A stretch of 64,000 nt of DNA from Sporosarcina limicola (GCF_014873855.1 NZ_JADBEL010000001.1:124001-188000); one strand, 5' to 3'. Positions 26,058-36,107 are shown, counted from the first letter of the stretch. The notes: generated from the letters alone by a model not told the origin. Made by a program: numbers and translations.

Positions 26058-26657
26058 ATGAAAAAGAAATTCTTTCACTTACTGTTAATCTCCTTTCTTT
26101 TAACTGGATGCGGGTCACAGCAATCCGCACCAACATACGACGAAATGAAGAAAATGATGACCGATACACTACAGACGGAAGATGGAAAAAAGGCATTCCG
26201 TCAAATGCTAGCTGACCCCAGCTTTCGGGAATTACTCATTTTGGAAAAGCCCGAAGTAAAAAAATCGATTGAAGATACGCTATTATCCAAGGAAGGTGAA
26301 GCCTTTTGGAAGAAGACCTTCGATGACCCTAAGTTCACCGAAACAATCGCAAAAAGCATGAAGAAACAACAACAGGATGTAATGAAAGAGTTAATGAAGG
26401 ATTCTTCATTCCAAAAAGAATTGGAGGACTTTTTCGGTCAACCCGATATGCACAAACAATTAGAAACGGTCATGCAGTCAGGGAACATGAAAAAACATCT
26501 TGAAAAAGTTGTAGAAGAAACCATCAATAGTCCTTTGCTACAAACAAAGTGGCAAAAACTTATTTTAACTGCCGGTGAACCGAAAGAGGCTACTGCGGGC
26601 GCAAAGAAAGAAAGTCAAAAGCCCCCGAAAGACAAGAATAGCGGAGGGGGCCAATAG
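26058..26657 (+). CDS. gerD: Spore germination lipoprotein GerD
   Basis: A 199-residue lipoprotein that clusters germinant receptors in the spore inner membrane. The signal ends in LLTGC (Cys about residue 18). The rest is a highly charged, helical region with repeated DxxF/DPxF segments and a Lys-rich tail. It is divergent from kbaA and convergent with mrp, the Bacillus arrangement. The upstream region has a weak SigG-like pair (GCATA near 25996 and CAATAAA near 26020), but the spacing is not ideal. Confidence 0.92.
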   Translation: MKKKFFHLLLISFLLTGCGSQQSAPTYDEMKKMMTDTLQTEDGKKAFRQMLADPSFRELLILEKPEVKKSIEDTLLSKEGEAFWKKTFDDPKFTETIAKSMKKQQQDVMKELMKDSSFQKELEDFFGQPDMHKQLETVMQSGNMKKHLEKVVEETINSPLLQTKWQKLILTAGEPKEATAGAKKESQKPPKDKNSGGGQ

Positions 26658-26672
26658 CCTTCTCCGCTTTTC
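26640..26672. terminator. Terminator between gerD and mrp
   Basis: Stem AGCGGAG with CTCCGCT followed by TTTTC, overlapping the gerD stop, between convergent genes. Confidence 0.7.
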
Positions 26673-26680
26673 TTTATCAA

Positions 26681-27748
26681 TCATTTCACTGTCTTTTTCA
26701 CGATATTCTTTGCGATATCCATATATATTTGTCCGATCGGATGATCTACAGCATAGACAGACGGCGCAAAATCTTCCTCGTTCCAATCAGGTTGACCAAG
26801 TGGAATCTGTCCAAGTAATTCGGTTCGTAGTTCCTCAGCAAGCTTCACCCCGCCGCCTTGACCGAAAACAAATTCTCGTTCACCAGTCGCTTTCGATTCG
26901 AACCAAGACATGTTTTCAATAACGCCAAGTAACGCATGGTCCGTCTGTAATGCCATCGCCCCAGCACGAGCTGCAACAAAAGCAGCTGTCGGGTGTGGTG
27001 TTGTAACCACAATCTCTTTCGATGTAGGAATCATTTGATGGATATCAAGTGCGACATCACCAGTTCCCGGTGGTAAGTCAAGAAAAAGAAAATCGAGATC
27101 TCCCCACTCTACATCACGGAAAAACTGGTCTAACGCTTTTCCAAGCATTGGACCACGCCAAACGACAGGGGCATTATCTTCAACAAAGAAGCCCATTGAA
27201 ATGACCTTTACACCCAAACGCTCAACCGGAATGATACGATCATTTCGGATTATCGGTAATTCCGTTACACCCATCATATCCGGCACACTAAAACCATAAA
27301 TATCTGCATCAATTAGACCTACTTTTTTACCTAGACGCGCTAGTGCAACTGCCAAATTGACAGAAACTGTTGATTTACCGACACCGCCCTTACCAGATGC
27401 AATCGAAATAAATTCGACATCATTTAAAGGTGACAGAAGATCCTGTGCTTCAGACTCTGTCGCCTTTCCTCTGAATTGTTCAAGTGTTTCTTTCGACAAC
27501 TCTTCAAAACGGATGCCAACAGACTCTGCGCCTGCCTGTTTCAATATTTCGACAACCTGTGTCTGAAGCGCCATCTGTTCCGCCGTATTAACTTTGGCGA
27601 TTGCCACTTTCACGCTCACATGCTTTTTTTCTTCTTTAATCGAGACTTGAGTGATTCCACCCGTCTCTGCAAGCATTTTATGTAAAAATGGATCCTTCAA
27701 CTGACCTACTAATTCACGTACTTTTTGCTCATTAATCAATGTAGACAC
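26681..27748 (-). CDS. mrp: Mrp/NBP35-family P-loop ATPase (SalA-like)
   Basis: A 355-residue protein. An N-terminal MIP18-like domain (about 1-85) is fused to a deviant-Walker ATPase with SGKGGVGKST near 117, DADIYGFSVP and FLDLPPGTGD. The family carries or loads Fe-S clusters; the Bacillus relative SalA also acts as a DNA-binding regulator. The usual CxxC of Fe-S carriers is missing (the region after NMSWF has no Cys), which fits the SalA-type branch. Position next to gerD and cwlD is conserved. Confidence 0.9.
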   Translation of the reverse strand: MSTLINEQKVRELVGQLKDPFLHKMLAETGGITQVSIKEEKKHVSVKVAIAKVNTAEQMALQTQVVEILKQAGAESVGIRFEELSKETLEQFRGKATESEAQDLLSPLNDVEFISIASGKGGVGKSTVSVNLAVALARLGKKVGLIDADIYGFSVPDMMGVTELPIIRNDRIIPVERLGVKVISMGFFVEDNAPVVWRGPMLGKALDQFFRDVEWGDLDFLFLDLPPGTGDVALDIHQMIPTSKEIVVTTPHPTAAFVAARAGAMALQTDHALLGVIENMSWFESKATGEREFVFGQGGGVKLAEELRTELLGQIPLGQPDWNEEDFAPSVYAVDHPIGQIYMDIAKNIVKKTVK

Positions 27749-27817
27749 TCCTTGGAGGTTTATTCATTCACCTCCAAGTATATCATAGTCCACACCCTTC
27801 AACGCTTGCAGGCACCT

Positions 27818-28531
27818 TCATTTTTCCTCCGCTTGATGAAAATCGATAATCCCCTCCAGAATCGCATCAGCAAGCTTATCTTGGTAGCTAGGATCAGTTA
27901 ACAGGGCACGTTCCTCCGCATTGGATATAAAACCTGTTTCAACAAGAACAGCTGGCATCGGTACTTTCTTCAATAGATAAACGCCTTTAATCGCCATCGC
28001 CTCTCGCTCCGTATTTTTCAAGCTCCCCCGGAAAGACTCTTGTATTGCCTTTGCCAAAATTTCACCGTCAGGATGCCCCTCAGGATGATAAAACACTTGG
28101 GAGCCACGCCATCTCTGTTCCGGTATTGCGTTGACATGAACACTAATGAACATCTCCGGACTTTCATTGACCGCAATGCTTTCCCTTAATTTCAAGTCGG
28201 CAAGTTTTCGCTCGCGAGTCGTCAGAAACTTTTCCTCAGGGGCATGTTCCGCCAGAGCATCACCATCTTTCATCCGCGTCATGACAACAGTTGCCCCTTT
28301 CTTTTCGAGACGTTTCGCCAACTTGTGAGAAATACTTAGTGTAATATCACGTTCTACAACATCACCAAACGAAGCTCCTCCGTCGAGTCCTCCGTGACCA
28401 GGATCAATGACAATTTTAACTCCCCCCAGCACCTCAGGCATGAAAAAATTCCTTTCTGCTGCTTTCACACCATATAAGAAGACACCGAGCGAACAAACAA
28501 AAAGGATGCAGACCACTACCCAACGCTTCAT
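27818..28531 (-). CDS. cwlD: N-acetylmuramoyl-L-alanine amidase CwlD
   Basis: A spore cortex enzyme that cleaves peptide side chains from muramic acid, a step in muramic-delta-lactam formation. The 237-residue protein has an N-terminal signal anchor (residues 3-23) and an Amidase_3 domain with zinc ligands in IDPGHGG, VERD (Glu) and ISVHVNA, and the catalytic Glu in LVETGFISN. The partner deacetylase is normally PdaA; GerD, KbaA and the pdaB-like gene next door are also spore genes. Confidence 0.93.
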   Translation of the reverse strand: MKRWVVVCILFVCSLGVFLYGVKAAERNFFMPEVLGGVKIVIDPGHGGLDGGASFGDVVERDITLSISHKLAKRLEKKGATVVMTRMKDGDALAEHAPEEKFLTTRERKLADLKLRESIAVNESPEMFISVHVNAIPEQRWRGSQVFYHPEGHPDGEILAKAIQESFRGSLKNTEREAMAIKGVYLLKKVPMPAVLVETGFISNAEERALLTDPSYQDKLADAILEGIIDFHQAEEK

Positions 28532-28665
28532 ATCGACACCGCCTTTTTACTTTACTATACGCAAGGAATAGGAGAGTTATGTCCCACATGAAATCGGAAT
28601 AATAATCGAAAACGTCCCGGCGAAGCTAAACAACACTCACACACCTTCATCCCACTTCACAAATC

Positions 28666-28692
28666 AAAAAAGGAACCACCAAAGGTCCCTTT
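28666..28692 (-). terminator. Terminator of the rhodanese gene
   Basis: Stem AAAGGGACC with GGTTCCTTT and a TTTTTT tail on the minus strand, 10 bases after the stop codon. Confidence 0.85.
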
Positions 28693-28701
28693 CTCGATCA
28701 A

Positions 28702-28998
28702 TCATTCAGTTTCGCCTTCCCATTCAAGTATACCACCTACCATATTCGCAACGTCATATCCTTTCTCAGTTAGAAACGCCGTAGCGCGACCGCTACGGGC
28801 ACCTGAGCGACAAATGAGTATATAGGACTTCGACACGTCAAGCTCACTTATTCGCGCCGGTATATCTCCAAGAGGGATATGGATTGCACCAGGAATCGTT
28901 CCTGCCGCTACTTCATCCGCCTCCCGCACATCAACCACGTGAAGTTGCTCACCTTTTTCTATTAAATTCTGTACTTCAATCGTTGTGATTTCCTTCAT
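28702..28998 (-). CDS. Rhodanese-like domain protein
   Basis: A 98-residue single-domain sulfurtransferase. The active-site loop is CRSGARSG (Cys about residue 63) and the entry motif VVDVREADEV is intact. It likely carries persulfide sulfur in the cytoplasm. Located between rpsI and cwlD with its own terminator; AAGGAGGA precedes the start. Confidence 0.9.
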   Translation of the reverse strand: MKEITTIEVQNLIEKGEQLHVVDVREADEVAAGTIPGAIHIPLGDIPARISELDVSKSYILICRSGARSGRATAFLTEKGYDVANMVGGILEWEGETE

Positions 28999-29043
28999 TA
29001 CAAAATCCTCCTTACATTTTTCCTATTCTATAATTTAACACAA

Positions 29044-29076
29044 GAAAGCCCTCTTCCGATATGGAAAAGGGCTTTT
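29044..29076 (-). terminator. Terminator after rpsI
   Basis: Stem AAAGCCCTCTTCC with GGAAAAGGGCTTTT (internal mismatches) directly after rpsI. Confidence 0.75.
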
Positions 29077-29088
29077 CGAATCGTATAC

Positions 29089-29481
29089 TTAACGTTTTGA
29101 GAACTGTGGTGCGCGACGTGCGCCTTTAAGTCCTGGTTTTTTACGTTCTTTCATTCTTGGGTCACGTGTAAGGAACCCAGCTGATTTAAGAGCCGGACGG
29201 AAATCAGGATCTACATGAAGTAGTGCACGTGCAACGCCGTGACGGATTGCGCCTGCTTGTCCTGTGAAACCTCCACCGTTAACGTTAACATGGATGTCGT
29301 AGCTTCCAAGAGTTTCTGTCGTAACGAGTGGTTGTTTAATAACTTCGCGAAGTGTTTCATATGGTACGTAGTCTTCTACGTCACGGTTGTTGATGACGAT
29401 TGTGCCATCTCCAGGAACGAGACGTACACGAGCTACTGAACTTTTACGACGGCCAGTGCCGAGATATTGTACTTGTGCCAA
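29089..29481 (-). CDS. rpsI: 30S ribosomal protein S9
   Basis: A 130-residue small-subunit protein. The N-terminal [12 protein letters not shown] and the C-terminal tail ending PQFSKR, which reaches the P-site tRNA, are both present. It follows rplM by 21 bases in a two-gene operon ended by a terminator. Confidence 0.97.
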   Translation of the reverse strand: MAQVQYLGTGRRKSSVARVRLVPGDGTIVINNRDVEDYVPYETLREVIKQPLVTTETLGSYDIHVNVNGGGFTGQAGAIRHGVARALLHVDPDFRPALKSAGFLTRDPRMKERKKPGLKGARRAPQFSKR

Positions 29482-29502
29482 AGGTGTTTCCTCCTCTAAA
29501 AA

Positions 29503-29940
29503 TTATCCGCGAAGCTCGTATGCTTCCGGTTTTTGTGCTTCATGCGGATGTTCCGCACCAGCGTATACGTGAAGTTTCTTGAATGTTTGACGACCTAAAG
29601 GACCTTTTGGAAGCATTCCTTTGACTGCAAGCTCAAGCATTTTCGTTGGGAAATTTGTACGCATTTCAAGCGCTGTACGTTGCTTGATACCACCAGTATA
29701 TCCCGAGTGGCGATAATAGATTTTGTCTTTCAATTTGTTACCTGTAAGTTCGATTTTCTCAGCGTTGATGATGATCACATGATCACCTGTGTCAACGTGT
29801 GGTGTGAATGTCGGTTTATGTTTGCCGCGCAGAAGTGATGCAACTTCAGTAGCAAGACGACCAAGCGTCTTCCCTTCAGCGTCGACAACAAACCATTCAC
29901 GTTCTACTTCGTGACTTTTAGCCATGAATGTTGTACGCAT
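29503..29940 (-). CDS. rplM: 50S ribosomal protein L13
   Basis: A 145-residue early-assembly large-subunit protein, with [26 protein letters not shown] and a PHEAQKP C-terminal block. The start at 29940 follows TTAGGAGGATACAAAC. The roughly 100-base 5' leader lies where Bacillales carry an L13 autoregulatory RNA. Confidence 0.97.
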   Translation of the reverse strand: MRTTFMAKSHEVEREWFVVDAEGKTLGRLATEVASLLRGKHKPTFTPHVDTGDHVIIINAEKIELTGNKLKDKIYYRHSGYTGGIKQRTALEMRTNFPTKMLELAVKGMLPKGPLGRQTFKKLHVYAGAEHPHEAQKPEAYELRG

Positions 29941-30045
29941 GTTTGTATCCTCCTAAATTGAAATCAATCTATTCCGTTTTCTCTATCCCTAAACACAATT
30001 AACCTTCCGGGGCTTTTTTGTGGGGTTATTGAAATACCATTACCC
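29941..30045 (-). promoter_or_regulatory. Possible L13 leader (autoregulatory 5' UTR of rplM-rpsI)
   Basis: Between the rplM promoter and start codon lies about 100 bases including AACCCCACAAAAAAGCCCCGG, a G/C-rich block in an otherwise AT-rich leader. Bacillales are known to have an L13 leader motif here. I judge this by position; I have not verified the consensus fold. Confidence 0.4.
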
Positions 30046-30074
30046 ATCTTATACTGAATCTCACAATAAGTCAA
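30046..30074 (-). promoter_or_regulatory. SigA promoter of rplM-rpsI
   Basis: TTGACT (30069-30074) and TAAGAT (30046-30051) on the minus strand with a 17-base spacer. Confidence 0.7.
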
Positions 30075-30107
30075 GCGGCCTTCGTAAAAACACCAGGAAA
30101 AGTTGCC

Positions 30108-30860
30108 TCAGTCATTATAGGTCACACTATCCAAGTACAAACCGTGTGACGGCGCAGTTTTACCCGCCTCTTTCCGATCGCATGATTCGAGTATGCGCTT
30201 GACGTCCGCAGGGGTGTTCCAACCTTTGCCAACTGCCAGCAGCGTGCCCGCAATGGTCCGGACCATATTATACAAGAATCCGTCTCCTTCGATTGTCATG
30301 ATCAGTAAATCACCCTGTTCTTCAAGCGTCAGCTGCCTAATTGTCCGAACTTTATTGGACGTGGCGGTTTTGGATGAACAGAAACTTGTGAAATCATGTG
30401 TCCCTAAAAAATGGACAGTCGCTTCCTTCATTCTTTGCACATCCGGATGCCATTTACCAAGATGAACCGAATAATTACGCTCGAACGGACTATGAACTTC
30501 GCTATACGACCATTTATAGATATACGTTTTACCAGTAGCGGAATAACGCGCATGGAATTTTTCATCAATAAATTCTACTCCAACAATCCGGATGTCCATA
30601 GGCAATAAAACGTTCAATGCCGTTTGCCATCGATCTAAAGGTAATGTAAGTGGTGTATCGAAATGGATGACCTGTCCATTCGCATGAACCCCAGCATCCG
30701 TTCGTCCACTTGCGACCGAATGGATTTTCTTGTCCTTATGTATTTTCACGAGCGCTTTGTCAATCTCAGACTGCACTGTCCGCATGCTTGGTTGCGACTG
30801 ATACCCCGCAAAATTCGTTCCATCATAAGCTACGACCGCTTTCACACGTGTCATTTGCAT
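30108..30860 (-). CDS. truA: tRNA pseudouridine synthase A
   Basis: Makes pseudouridine at tRNA positions 38-40. The 250-residue enzyme has the catalytic Asp in SGRTDAGVHA (about residue 54), the YDGTNFAGYQ entry motif and DGFLYNMVR. GGAGGT sits 8 bases before the chosen ATG. It follows the ecf genes on the same strand with a 13-base gap, as in Bacillus. Confidence 0.95.
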   Translation of the reverse strand: MQMTRVKAVVAYDGTNFAGYQSQPSMRTVQSEIDKALVKIHKDKKIHSVASGRTDAGVHANGQVIHFDTPLTLPLDRWQTALNVLLPMDIRIVGVEFIDEKFHARYSATGKTYIYKWSYSEVHSPFERNYSVHLGKWHPDVQRMKEATVHFLGTHDFTSFCSSKTATSNKVRTIRQLTLEEQGDLLIMTIEGDGFLYNMVRTIAGTLLAVGKGWNTPADVKRILESCDRKEAGKTAPSHGLYLDSVTYND

Positions 30861-30873
30861 TTAGATCCACCTC

Positions 30874-31671
30874 CTATCCCCTCAGCAGCAAGAGAATGGC
30901 AACAAGGACAACGAACAACGCCATAACCATTGTATCGCGCCAGTGCCATTTCAACTGCCGATACCTCGTCCGCCCTTCGCCTCCGCGATAGCCACGGACT
31001 TCCATAGCGACTGCAAGGTCCTCAGCACGCTTAAAAGCACTAACGAACAGCGGAACAAGTAAAGGTATAACCGCACGGATCCGTTGCTTAATGGAGCCCG
31101 TACTAATGTCAGAACCCCTCGCCAATTGCGCCTTCACTATTTTATCTGTTTCATCCATCAATGTCGGGATAAATCGAAGGGAAATCGACATCATCAGCGC
31201 CAACTCATGAACCGGTAGTTTAAATCGTTTGAACGGACCCAGCAAATCCTCCATGCCATCCGTTATAGAAATTGGAGAAGTAGTCAATGTCAACACTGAA
31301 GTCATCAGGACAAGGACAAGAAAACGGATTGAAATGAATATCCCTTGCCTCAATCCCTCTTCATACACTTTGATAAATTTCCACTCAAACAGCAACACGC
31401 CTCCTTTCGTGAAAAAGAGGTGCATAAGCAAGGTGAAAATAATCAAGAAAAGGATTGGCTTTAGTCCATTGATTAGGAAATATAAGCGAATCCGCGAACT
31501 AAAAATCACCAGAAGTGTAAATCCTACTAATATCGCGTAAGTCATAGCAGTATTTGCAAGGAATACCGCAATAATGAAAAGGAAAACAAAAGATAACTTT
31601 GCACGAGGATCTAGCCTATGAACAAACGAATTACCCGGAATATAGCGACCAAATATCATCTTTTCTAACAT
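30874..31671 (-). CDS. ecfT: Energy-coupling factor transporter transmembrane protein EcfT
   Basis: The shared membrane scaffold of group II ECF vitamin/metal importers. The 265-residue protein has five to six hydrophobic segments and the ALA-type coupling motifs ARGSDISTG and AMEVRGYRGGEGRT. It overlaps ecfA2 by one base (TAATG), so the three ecf genes are translated together. Substrate-binding S components are encoded elsewhere. Confidence 0.94.
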   Translation of the reverse strand: MLEKMIFGRYIPGNSFVHRLDPRAKLSFVFLFIIAVFLANTAMTYAILVGFTLLVIFSSRIRLYFLINGLKPILFLIIFTLLMHLFFTKGGVLLFEWKFIKVYEEGLRQGIFISIRFLVLVLMTSVLTLTTSPISITDGMEDLLGPFKRFKLPVHELALMMSISLRFIPTLMDETDKIVKAQLARGSDISTGSIKQRIRAVIPLLVPLFVSAFKRAEDLAVAMEVRGYRGGEGRTRYRQLKWHWRDTMVMALFVVLVAILLLLRG

Positions 31672-32540
31672 TATCGGTCACCTACTTCTGTAGCAGCATG
31701 CGCAATCGCCTTCGCAAGCTGTTCTTCCGTCAATGCCAAACCTGGTAAAGCACGTCCAATCATCTTCTCAATATCACGTTGGAACTTTACTGAACGAGGC
31801 AGACCAAGTCTATAGGATGATAATTTCTCTTCATTCCCAAACACTTCCTCTGGTGTTCCAGACATGACCGAACTTCCATCATGCATCACAACAACATTAT
31901 CCGCATAACGGGCAGCATCTTCCATACTATGTGTAACGAGGATAGTCGTCAGATTTTCTTCGATGTGGAGTTGGTGAAAAAGTTCCATAATCTCTTTCCG
32001 CCCACGCGGATCTAGACCTGCAGTTGGCTCGTCCAAAACAAGTACAGATGGTTTGAACGCAAGGACACCTGCTATGGCGACACGACGCATCTGGCCCCCA
32101 GACAAATCGAATGGTGACTTTAACGCGACATCCGCTGGCAACCCTAGCAATCCAATCAATTCATGCGCGCGCCTCCTTGACTCCTCTTCGGATACACCAA
32201 AGTTCATCGGACCGAACATAATGTCTTTTTCTACAGTTTCCTCGAAAAGTTGATGTTCAGGGAATTGAAAGACAATCCCAACATGTCGTCGAATAGCCTT
32301 CAACCCTTTTGTCTTCGTACCCGCAGAAATCTTTGCATCCCCAATTTGCACAACACCCTCTGAAGGCTTAAGTAGGCCGTTTAAATGCATAAGAAGTGTG
32401 GATTTACCTGAACCTGTATGACCAATGATTGCCGTATAAGAGCCGGAATGAATCGTCACATCCACAGCCTGTAATGCCCTTTTTTCAAAAGGAGTATCTT
32501 TTCCATACAAATAGCCTACTTGCTGAAGTGAGATGTCCAT
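31671..32540 (-). CDS. ecfA2: Energy-coupling factor ATPase EcfA2
   Basis: One of the two ATPases of the ECF transporter. At 289 residues it has Walker A IGHTGSGKST, signature LSGGQMRR, Walker B VLVLDEPTAGLDP and the switch VTHSMEDA. The start overlaps the ecfA1 end by 25 bases. Confidence 0.95.
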   Translation of the reverse strand: MDISLQQVGYLYGKDTPFEKRALQAVDVTIHSGSYTAIIGHTGSGKSTLLMHLNGLLKPSEGVVQIGDAKISAGTKTKGLKAIRRHVGIVFQFPEHQLFEETVEKDIMFGPMNFGVSEEESRRRAHELIGLLGLPADVALKSPFDLSGGQMRRVAIAGVLAFKPSVLVLDEPTAGLDPRGRKEIMELFHQLHIEENLTTILVTHSMEDAARYADNVVVMHDGSSVMSGTPEEVFGNEEKLSSYRLGLPRSVKFQRDIEKMIGRALPGLALTEEQLAKAIAHAATEVGDR

Positions 32541-33361
32541 AACTCATTCACCAACTCTTCTTCCGTCATATGCTCACCTTCAAGCTCCATCCCAAACTTC
32601 CGCAACAATCCCGATACTCTCAAAGCGAATGGTAAATTCAATCCGATGGTCTTGAGTTCTACCCCACGTAAAAATATCTCTTTAGGTGTACCAACTGCCA
32701 ACACCTGTCCTTTATTCATGACGATGATTCGATTCGCAAGTAATGCTTCTTCCAGGTCATGCGTAATCGAAATAACCGTTAGCCCTTTTTTACACCTTAA
32801 ATTCTCGACCACACGAATAACTTCGTCACGCCCTTGGGGATCAAGCATAGAAGTCGCTTCATCCATTATTAGAAGCCTTGGATGAAGTGCCAAGGCCCCC
32901 GCTATCGCAACTCGTTGCTTCTGTCCGCCAGATAGATGATGTGGCTCATGATCAAGAAAGTCACTCATATTCACCTGAGCAAGTGAATCATAGACCCGAT
33001 GTAGCATCTCTTCAAATGGAACTCCATTATTCTCCAATGCGAATGCAACATCATCCTGGACTGTCGAACCGACAAACTGGTTATCAGGATTTTGAAAAAC
33101 GATCCCCATTTGAGATCGTTTTTCCCATAAATTATCTTCCGTCAGTTTTTCAATAAAGATATTGACATCGCCTTCATCAGGAAAAAGTAGTCCTATCATC
33201 AATTTCGCAAGGGTTGACTTACCTGAACCGTTATGACCAACAATCGCTATCCATTCACCATCGTGCAAAGTAAACGACACGCCATCGACAGCTCTCTTTG
33301 ATTCCTCATCCCCGACACGATATGAATAACTCACATTATCCATCGAAAGAATTTCCTTCAT
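32516..33361 (-). CDS. ecfA1: Energy-coupling factor ATPase EcfA1
   Basis: The other ECF ATPase, 281 residues: Walker A VGHNGSGKST, signature LSGGQKQR, Walker B LLIMDEATSMLDP, switch ITHDLEEA. The ATG at 33361 lies 8 bases after GGAGGT; a GTG directly in front of it is less well placed. Upstream, between it and rplQ, is a terminator with a competing stem (33443-33527), suggesting attenuation control of the ecf operon. Confidence 0.95.
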   Translation of the reverse strand: MKEILSMDNVSYSYRVGDEESKRAVDGVSFTLHDGEWIAIVGHNGSGKSTLAKLMIGLLFPDEGDVNIFIEKLTEDNLWEKRSQMGIVFQNPDNQFVGSTVQDDVAFALENNGVPFEEMLHRVYDSLAQVNMSDFLDHEPHHLSGGQKQRVAIAGALALHPRLLIMDEATSMLDPQGRDEVIRVVENLRCKKGLTVISITHDLEEALLANRIIVMNKGQVLAVGTPKEIFLRGVELKTIGLNLPFALRVSGLLRKFGMELEGEHMTEEELVNELWTSHFSK

Positions 33362-33442
33362 CACCTATCACCTCCGGCTACATTAGCATTATGTATACTA
33401 CTAAGGATCCCTTGCAAATTGACAAGGAATCCCGATTTTAAA

Positions 33443-33527
33443 TAAAAAAAGCGCGCACCTCATTCGAAGAAATGCGCTGAAATCTATGACTGATACCGGA
33501 TGCTCAATCCGGCACAGCGAATGAGGT
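33443..33527 (-). promoter_or_regulatory. Candidate attenuator upstream of ecfA1
   Basis: On the minus strand a terminator stem GCGCATTTC/GAGGTGCGC (33453-33477, 9 pairs, loop TTCGAAT) is followed by seven T (33444-33450). An upstream segment ACCTCATTCG (33518-33527) is perfectly complementary to CGAATGAGGT (33457-33466), which covers the loop and 3' arm of that terminator. Between them is a separate hairpin, CCGGAT with ATCCGG. The two folds exclude each other, the logic of a terminator/antiterminator switch. No known riboswitch or T-box signature is recognised. Confidence 0.55.
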
Positions 33528-33606
33528 ACGTAGAGCTAGACCAGGCGATAAAGAAATACCGATGATCGTAACACTCTGCTTTTAAAGTTGTCGTATAAAT
33601 CATAGT

Positions 33607-33643
33607 ATAAAAAGGGTACGGCTAAGCGTATGCCAGACGCACC
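33607..33643 (-). terminator. Terminator after rplQ (end of the ribosomal protein supercluster)
   Basis: Stem GGTGCG with CGTACC (one G-U) plus an inner GGC/GCC, followed by TTTTT on the minus strand, 15 bases after the rplQ stop. Confidence 0.7.
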
Positions 33644-33657
33644 TCTCCTTTAAAGAA

Positions 33658-34038
33658 TTAAACGAGTTCGATTACGACGACAGGTGCACCGTCACCGCGA
33701 CGAGGTCCCATTTTCATAATGCGTGTATATCCACCTTGACGCTCTGTATAGCGTGGAGCTACATTATCAAAAAGTTTTTGAATAGCAAAGATTTTAGTCT
33801 CATTGCCTTCTTCGTCCGTTACCATAACAAGTTCACGACGGATAAATTGTGCAACTTGACGACGTGCATGCAAGTCTCCACGTTTACCAAGTGTAATCAT
33901 TTTCTCGACAACAGAACGTAGTTCTTTTGCACGCGCTTCAGTTGTTTGAATACGCTCATGTACGATAAGGTCTGTCGCTAAGTCGCGAAGCATCGCTTTA
34001 CGTTGTGAGCTTGTACGTCCAAGTTTTCTGTATCCCAT
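33658..34038 (-). CDS. rplQ: 50S ribosomal protein L17
   Basis: A 126-residue large-subunit protein with [21 protein letters not shown] at the start and APVVVIELV at the end. The C-terminal arm is of the Bacillus (short) type. Last gene of the alpha operon, 32 bases after rpoA. Confidence 0.97.
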   Translation of the reverse strand: MGYRKLGRTSSQRKAMLRDLATDLIVHERIQTTEARAKELRSVVEKMITLGKRGDLHARRQVAQFIRRELVMVTDEEGNETKIFAIQKLFDNVAPRYTERQGGYTRIMKMGPRRGDGAPVVVIELV

Positions 34039-34070
34039 AGAAGTTTACCTCCTTTAATCTATAAAATTGC

Positions 34071-35015
34071 TCAATCGTCAGTGCGTAACTCAAGGCTAAG
34101 CTCATCTAATTTCGCTTTTACTTCTTCAAGTGACTTACGTCCAAGATTTCGTACTTTCATCATTTCGTCCTCTGTTTTGCTAGCAAGTTCCAGGACTGTA
34201 TTGATGCCTGCACGTTTTAGGCAGTTATAAGACCTAACAGAAAGATCAAGTTCCTCAATCGTCATCTCAAGAACTTTTTCTTTCTTGTCCTCTTCTTTTT
34301 CCACCATGATTTCTGCAGTTTGCGCTTCATCTGTCATTCCGACAAATATGTTCAGATGTTCCGTCAGGATTTTTGCCCCGAGAGAAACAGCTTCTTTAGG
34401 ACCTATGCTGCCATCTGTCCAAATATCAAGTGTCAACTTATCAAAGTTCGTCATTTGACCAACCCGAGTATTCTCCACTTGGAAGTTAACCCGTGAAACC
34501 GGAGTGTAAATAGAATCGATCGGAATAACGCCAATTGCAAGATCATCACGTTTGTTCTGATCAGAAGGTGCATATCCTCGTCCACGTACAGCATACAAAC
34601 GCATGCGTAAATGTCCGTTTTTACCAAGAGTCGCGATATGAAGTTTCGGATTCAACACTTCTACGTCACTATCATGTGTAATGTCCGCAGCTGTGATTGT
34701 ACCCTCACCTTTCACATCTATCTCAATGACTTTCTCTTCATCCGAATAGATTTTAAGAGCTAGTTTCTTCACGTTCAAAATAATTGTCGCAACGTCTTCG
34801 ACGACGCCTTCAATTGTTGAGAACTCATGAAGTACACCATCAATTTGTATAGATGTTACTGCAGCTCCAGGCAATGAGGAAAGAAGAATGCGACGTAAGG
34901 AATTACCTAAAGTATTTCCATAACCACGCTCAAGCGGTTCGATAATAAATTTACCAAACTTTAAATCTTCACTGATCATAACTGCTTCAATCTTTGGTTT
35001 CTCAATTTCGATCAT
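34071..35015 (-). CDS. rpoA: RNA polymerase subunit alpha
   Basis: A 314-residue assembly and activator-contact subunit. The N-terminal domain includes [17 protein letters not shown]; the C-terminal domain (about 245-310) has [19 protein letters not shown] and [14 protein letters not shown] for DNA and activator contacts. The ATG at 35015 follows AAGGAGGGTAATTAT; an in-frame start 18 bases upstream overlaps that site. Confidence 0.98.
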   Translation of the reverse strand: MIEIEKPKIEAVMISEDLKFGKFIIEPLERGYGNTLGNSLRRILLSSLPGAAVTSIQIDGVLHEFSTIEGVVEDVATIILNVKKLALKIYSDEEKVIEIDVKGEGTITAADITHDSDVEVLNPKLHIATLGKNGHLRMRLYAVRGRGYAPSDQNKRDDLAIGVIPIDSIYTPVSRVNFQVENTRVGQMTNFDKLTLDIWTDGSIGPKEAVSLGAKILTEHLNIFVGMTDEAQTAEIMVEKEEDKKEKVLEMTIEELDLSVRSYNCLKRAGINTVLELASKTEDEMMKVRNLGRKSLEEVKAKLDELSLELRTDD

Positions 35016-35150
35016 ATAATTACCCTCCTTCAAAACGTCAAATATATAGGCAGTTCCATATTGAAATCAATTTTCACAGACGAAAATTTGCAATCGCATA
35101 ATTCATTATTGACATTAATTGTGATTCTCAATCAAATGGAGAACAAGCCA

Positions 35151-35558
<408 letters not shown>

Positions 35559-35565
35559 TTACCTA

Positions 35566-35931
35566 TTATTTTTTCTTGTTCGCAACTGTCCGTTTAGGAC
35601 CCTTACGAGTACGCGCGTTGTTTTTCGTGTTTTGACCGCGAACAGGCAAACCACGACGGTGACGAATACCACGGAAGCTACCTATTTCCATCAAACGTTT
35701 GATGTTAAGAGAAGTTTCACGACGAAGGTCACCTTCAACTTTCAATCCGTCAATTTCTTCACGAATTTTATCAAGTTCAGCATCGGTTAAATCACGAACA
35801 CGTGCTTCTTCAGATACTCCAGCTGCCGCCAATACTTTTTGAGCAGTTGTTTTTCCGATTCCAAAAATGTAAGTTAATGAAATTACAACGCGCTTATCGC
35901 GCGGAACGTCTACACCAGCAATACGTGCCAT
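35566..35931 (-). CDS. rpsM: 30S ribosomal protein S13
   Basis: A 121-residue head protein contacting the large subunit and P-site t[16 protein letters not shown] opens it; the basic tail [19 protein letters not shown] is complete. 24 bases upstream of rpsK. Confidence 0.98.
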   Translation of the reverse strand: MARIAGVDVPRDKRVVISLTYIFGIGKTTAQKVLAAAGVSEEARVRDLTDAELDKIREEIDGLKVEGDLRRETSLNIKRLMEIGSFRGIRHRRGLPVRGQNTKNNARTRKGPKRTVANKKK

Positions 35932-35955
35932 ATAGATTGTGCACCTCCTTCTGAA

Positions 35956-36069
35956 TTAGCCTTGTCTTTGTTTATGTTTTGGATTTTCACAAATTACCAT
36001 TACTCGGCCGCGTCTGCGAATAATTTTACATTTTTCACAGATCGGTTTTACAGATGGCCTTACTTTCAT
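35956..36069 (-). CDS. rpmJ: 50S ribosomal protein L36
   Basis: A 37-residue protein of the zinc-binding type: Cys11, Cys14, Cys27 and His32 (ICEKCKII ... CENPKHKQ). It starts [11 protein letters not shown] after a GGAGG-type site and lies between infA and rpsM. Confidence 0.97.
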   Translation of the reverse strand: MKVRPSVKPICEKCKIIRRRGRVMVICENPKHKQRQG

Positions 36070-36107
36070 CTTACCCAACCTCCTTCAATATTCCGGAGTG
36101 CAAAAGT

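Noticed and set aside
33443-33657. T-box or known riboswitch upstream of ecfA1
   Set aside because: No AGGGTGG-type T-box sequence or other known aptamer core could be recognised.
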